A DNA stretch of 8,361 nt from Deinococcus sp. Leaf326 (GTDB lineage Bacteria; Deinococcota; Deinococci; Deinococcales; Deinococcaceae). Positions 7,343 through 8,361 of the stretch are shown one piece after another. The notes beneath the pieces are model-generated. The model made no database searches. It was not told where the DNA came from and saw only the letters and a program-made list of their open reading frames with translations. The stretch covers positions 1-8,361 of the forward strand of contig NZ_LMOM01000055.1 in assembly GCF_001424185.1 (NCBI RefSeq), given 5' to 3'. Both the position numbers and the translations under genes were made by a program. Every line of letters begins with the position of its first letter. The first letter of the stretch is position 1.

Positions 7343-8194
7343 GTGCCCTACGACCTCACTGTCGCCTATGAAGTGCTGATCGTCGGCGGAGGCTTCGCGG
7401 GCCTCAGCGCCGCCCTGTACAGTGCACGCGGCAGGTGTCGCGGTGTGTTGTGTACCGCAGGTCCCAGTCGCAGCGCTGCCGCCGCCTCGACCTACGGCCT
7501 GCTCGGTTATGACGGGGGCGATCCCGTCCATCTCCTCCAAACTGCTCGACATCAACTTGCCCTCTATAACTTCCCCATTCTCGATGGTGAGGTTGTCAAG
7601 ATCACAGGACAGAACAACGCCTTCACCGCTTACCTTGCGGACGGCCGCACGCTCCAAGCTCGCAAGCTTATCCTGGCGACCGGCGTACAGGACATTCTGC
7701 CTGACATCCCAGGGCTCCGGGAGCAATGGGGCTGGAGGGTACATCACGGCCGGTATTGCTCTGGCTGGGAGAGGCATGACCCGGCGTTGGCCCTTTACCA
7801 GCCCAGCCTTGGGGGAGTGAACGGTCTACAGACAATCCTGTACCACCAGAAGATGTCGCCGGATCTCCTGATCTGTAGTGACGGGCCGCTGGATTTCATG
7901 CTCGAGCAGCGCCACTTGCTGGAGCATCTCGGCGTCACCCTGATCGACAGCACGCTCGCACGAGTCGAGGGGACGGACACTGGCGTGCGGCTGCACTTCG
8001 CGGATGGCACGAGCGCGGAGCGAGGCGTGCTCTACACGCATGGAGAGCGGCGTCCTCGGGCGGGTCTAGCCGAAGCACTCGGTTGTGAGATGACGCCAGC
8101 CGGGATCAAGGTGGACCCGCTGACTCACCGGACTACAGTGGCAGGCGTGTTGGGTTTGCCCCGATATTGCGTAGCTGAAGTTAAGCGGCCGTAG
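7343..8194 (+). CDS. Thioredoxin-reductase-like flavoprotein, 3'-truncated by IS insertion
   Basis: The frame encodes an FAD/NAD(P)-dependent pyridine nucleotide oxidoreductase of the thioredoxin-reductase-like class. The N-terminal FAD-binding motif is clear: VLIVGGGFAGLSAALYSARG (GGGFAG at 15-20), followed by LILATGVQD. The region that normally reads HCPYCxGWE is GRYCSGWE (136-143), so the first redox cysteine is absent and disulfide reductase activity is unlikely. The second Rossmann glycine motif (about 150-160, YQPSLGGVNG) is also irregular. Native sequence ends at residue 269, within TTVAGVL, immediately before the AAGDAT-type FAD motif and final helix of the family (usual length about 300). 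Residue 270 spans the junction, and residues 271-283 (GLPRYCVAEVKRP) come from the IS. The start is GTG 7343, with an in-frame TAA six bases before it and no clear ribosome binding site. It is probably a decaying pseudogene. Confidence 0.8.
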   Translation: MPYDLTVAYEVLIVGGGFAGLSAALYSARGRCRGVLCTAGPSRSAAAASTYGLLGYDGGDPVHLLQTARHQLALYNFPILDGEVVKITGQNNAFTAYLADGRTLQARKLILATGVQDILPDIPGLREQWGWRVHHGRYCSGWERHDPALALYQPSLGGVNGLQTILYHQKMSPDLLICSDGPLDFMLEQRHLLEHLGVTLIDSTLARVEGTDTGVRLHFADGTSAERGVLYTHGERRPRAGLAEALGCEMTPAGIKVDPLTHRTTVAGVLGLPRYCVAEVKRP

Positions 8195-8361
8195 CTTGCC
8201 GTTCGAACTCGTGGGGCGTCAAGTCGCCCAGGGTGGAATGGCGACGCTGGCGGCATGCGGGCCAATTCTGCCTGGAAGATCCCACTCGCGTATTGACTGC
8301 CCCGGTCGCTGTGATGCACCCGTCCGGGAGACGGATGACGGCGCCGGGTCGCCATCTGCAG
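8151..8361 (-). mobile_element. 3' part of an IS3-family insertion sequence (right copy, inverted, internally deleted)
   Basis: The element runs leftward, with its 3' terminus (TGGG on the plus strand, CCCA on its own strand) at 8151. Bases 8151-8252 are the exact reverse complement of bases 1-102. Beyond 8252 lies a more upstream part of orfB joined out of frame (see the orfB entry). The copy is open at the right edge of the window, so its other end and outer flank are unseen. It interrupts the flavoprotein gene. Confidence 0.9.
8181..8361 (-). pseudogene. IS3-family transposase orfB, partial, with internal deletion and frameshift
   Basis: Read from 8361 leftward, the frame gives MATRRRHPSPGRVHHSDRG and then SQYASGIFQAELAR. 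This is the HHSDRGSQYAS motif bearing the second catalytic Asp of the IS3 DDE domain. It then jumps near 8253-8256 to the RQRRHSTLGDLTPHEFE C-terminus, one base out of frame. In IS3-family OrfB these blocks are normally separated by about 60 residues that include the NCWDNA..E segment with the catalytic Glu. This copy therefore lacks the Glu and cannot encode an active transposase. The original stop (TAA) is at 8181-8183. If translated, the shifted frame would run on antisense into the flavoprotein gene and stop at 8125. Confidence 0.8.

Overview
The window looks like a fragment of a Deinococcus-type genome. This is inferred from moderately high GC, multi-GAF sensor kinases with a phytochrome-like HisKA motif, and a mix of IS3-, IS4- and possibly IS982-like transposase pieces. 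No rRNA or marker gene is present to confirm the taxon. The window is accessory in character: three substantial genes look complete, two are cut by an insertion sequence, and the rest is transposon debris.

Layout, left to right. Bases 1-102 are the 3' end of an IS3-family element (end of orfB plus terminal repeat). Its inner edge cuts a large minus-strand gene (59-2485) made of four complete GAF domains and part of a fifth. The end of that gene, probably including the histidine kinase core, is missing. Bases about 2571-3285 hold two head-to-head transposase remnants: an IS4-like DDE fragment on the plus strand and an IS982-like N-terminus on the minus strand. The latter's start codon lies inside a strong hairpin. 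A gene-poor stretch follows, then a 153-residue hypothetical protein (3680-4141). Next comes a probable decayed IS3-family left end (from 4160) and about 290 further bases with no convincing gene. The best-preserved gene is a soluble GAF-PAS-GAF-HisKA-HATPase sensor histidine kinase (4661-6847). It converges with a small helical hypothetical protein on the minus strand (6902-7240). A thioredoxin-reductase-like flavoprotein (7343-8194) is then cut by a second, inverted copy of the same IS3-family end (8151-8361).

The outermost 102 bp at the left and bases 8151-8252 at the right are a perfect inverted repeat, so the 8.05 kb between them is bracketed by inward-facing IS 3' ends. Both interrupted genes enter the IS in the same relative frame and end in the same 13-residue IS-encoded tail. 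The bracket could be a composite-transposon-like unit, two separate insertions, or an assembly contig that ends in repeats; the window alone cannot decide.

Functionally, the intact kinase and the broken GAF protein share a closely related GAF domain and are likely paralogous sensory proteins. No response regulator is present. I found no convincing new defence, toxin or biosynthetic system. The notable content is the IS architecture, the GAF repeat architecture and the hybrid gene ends.
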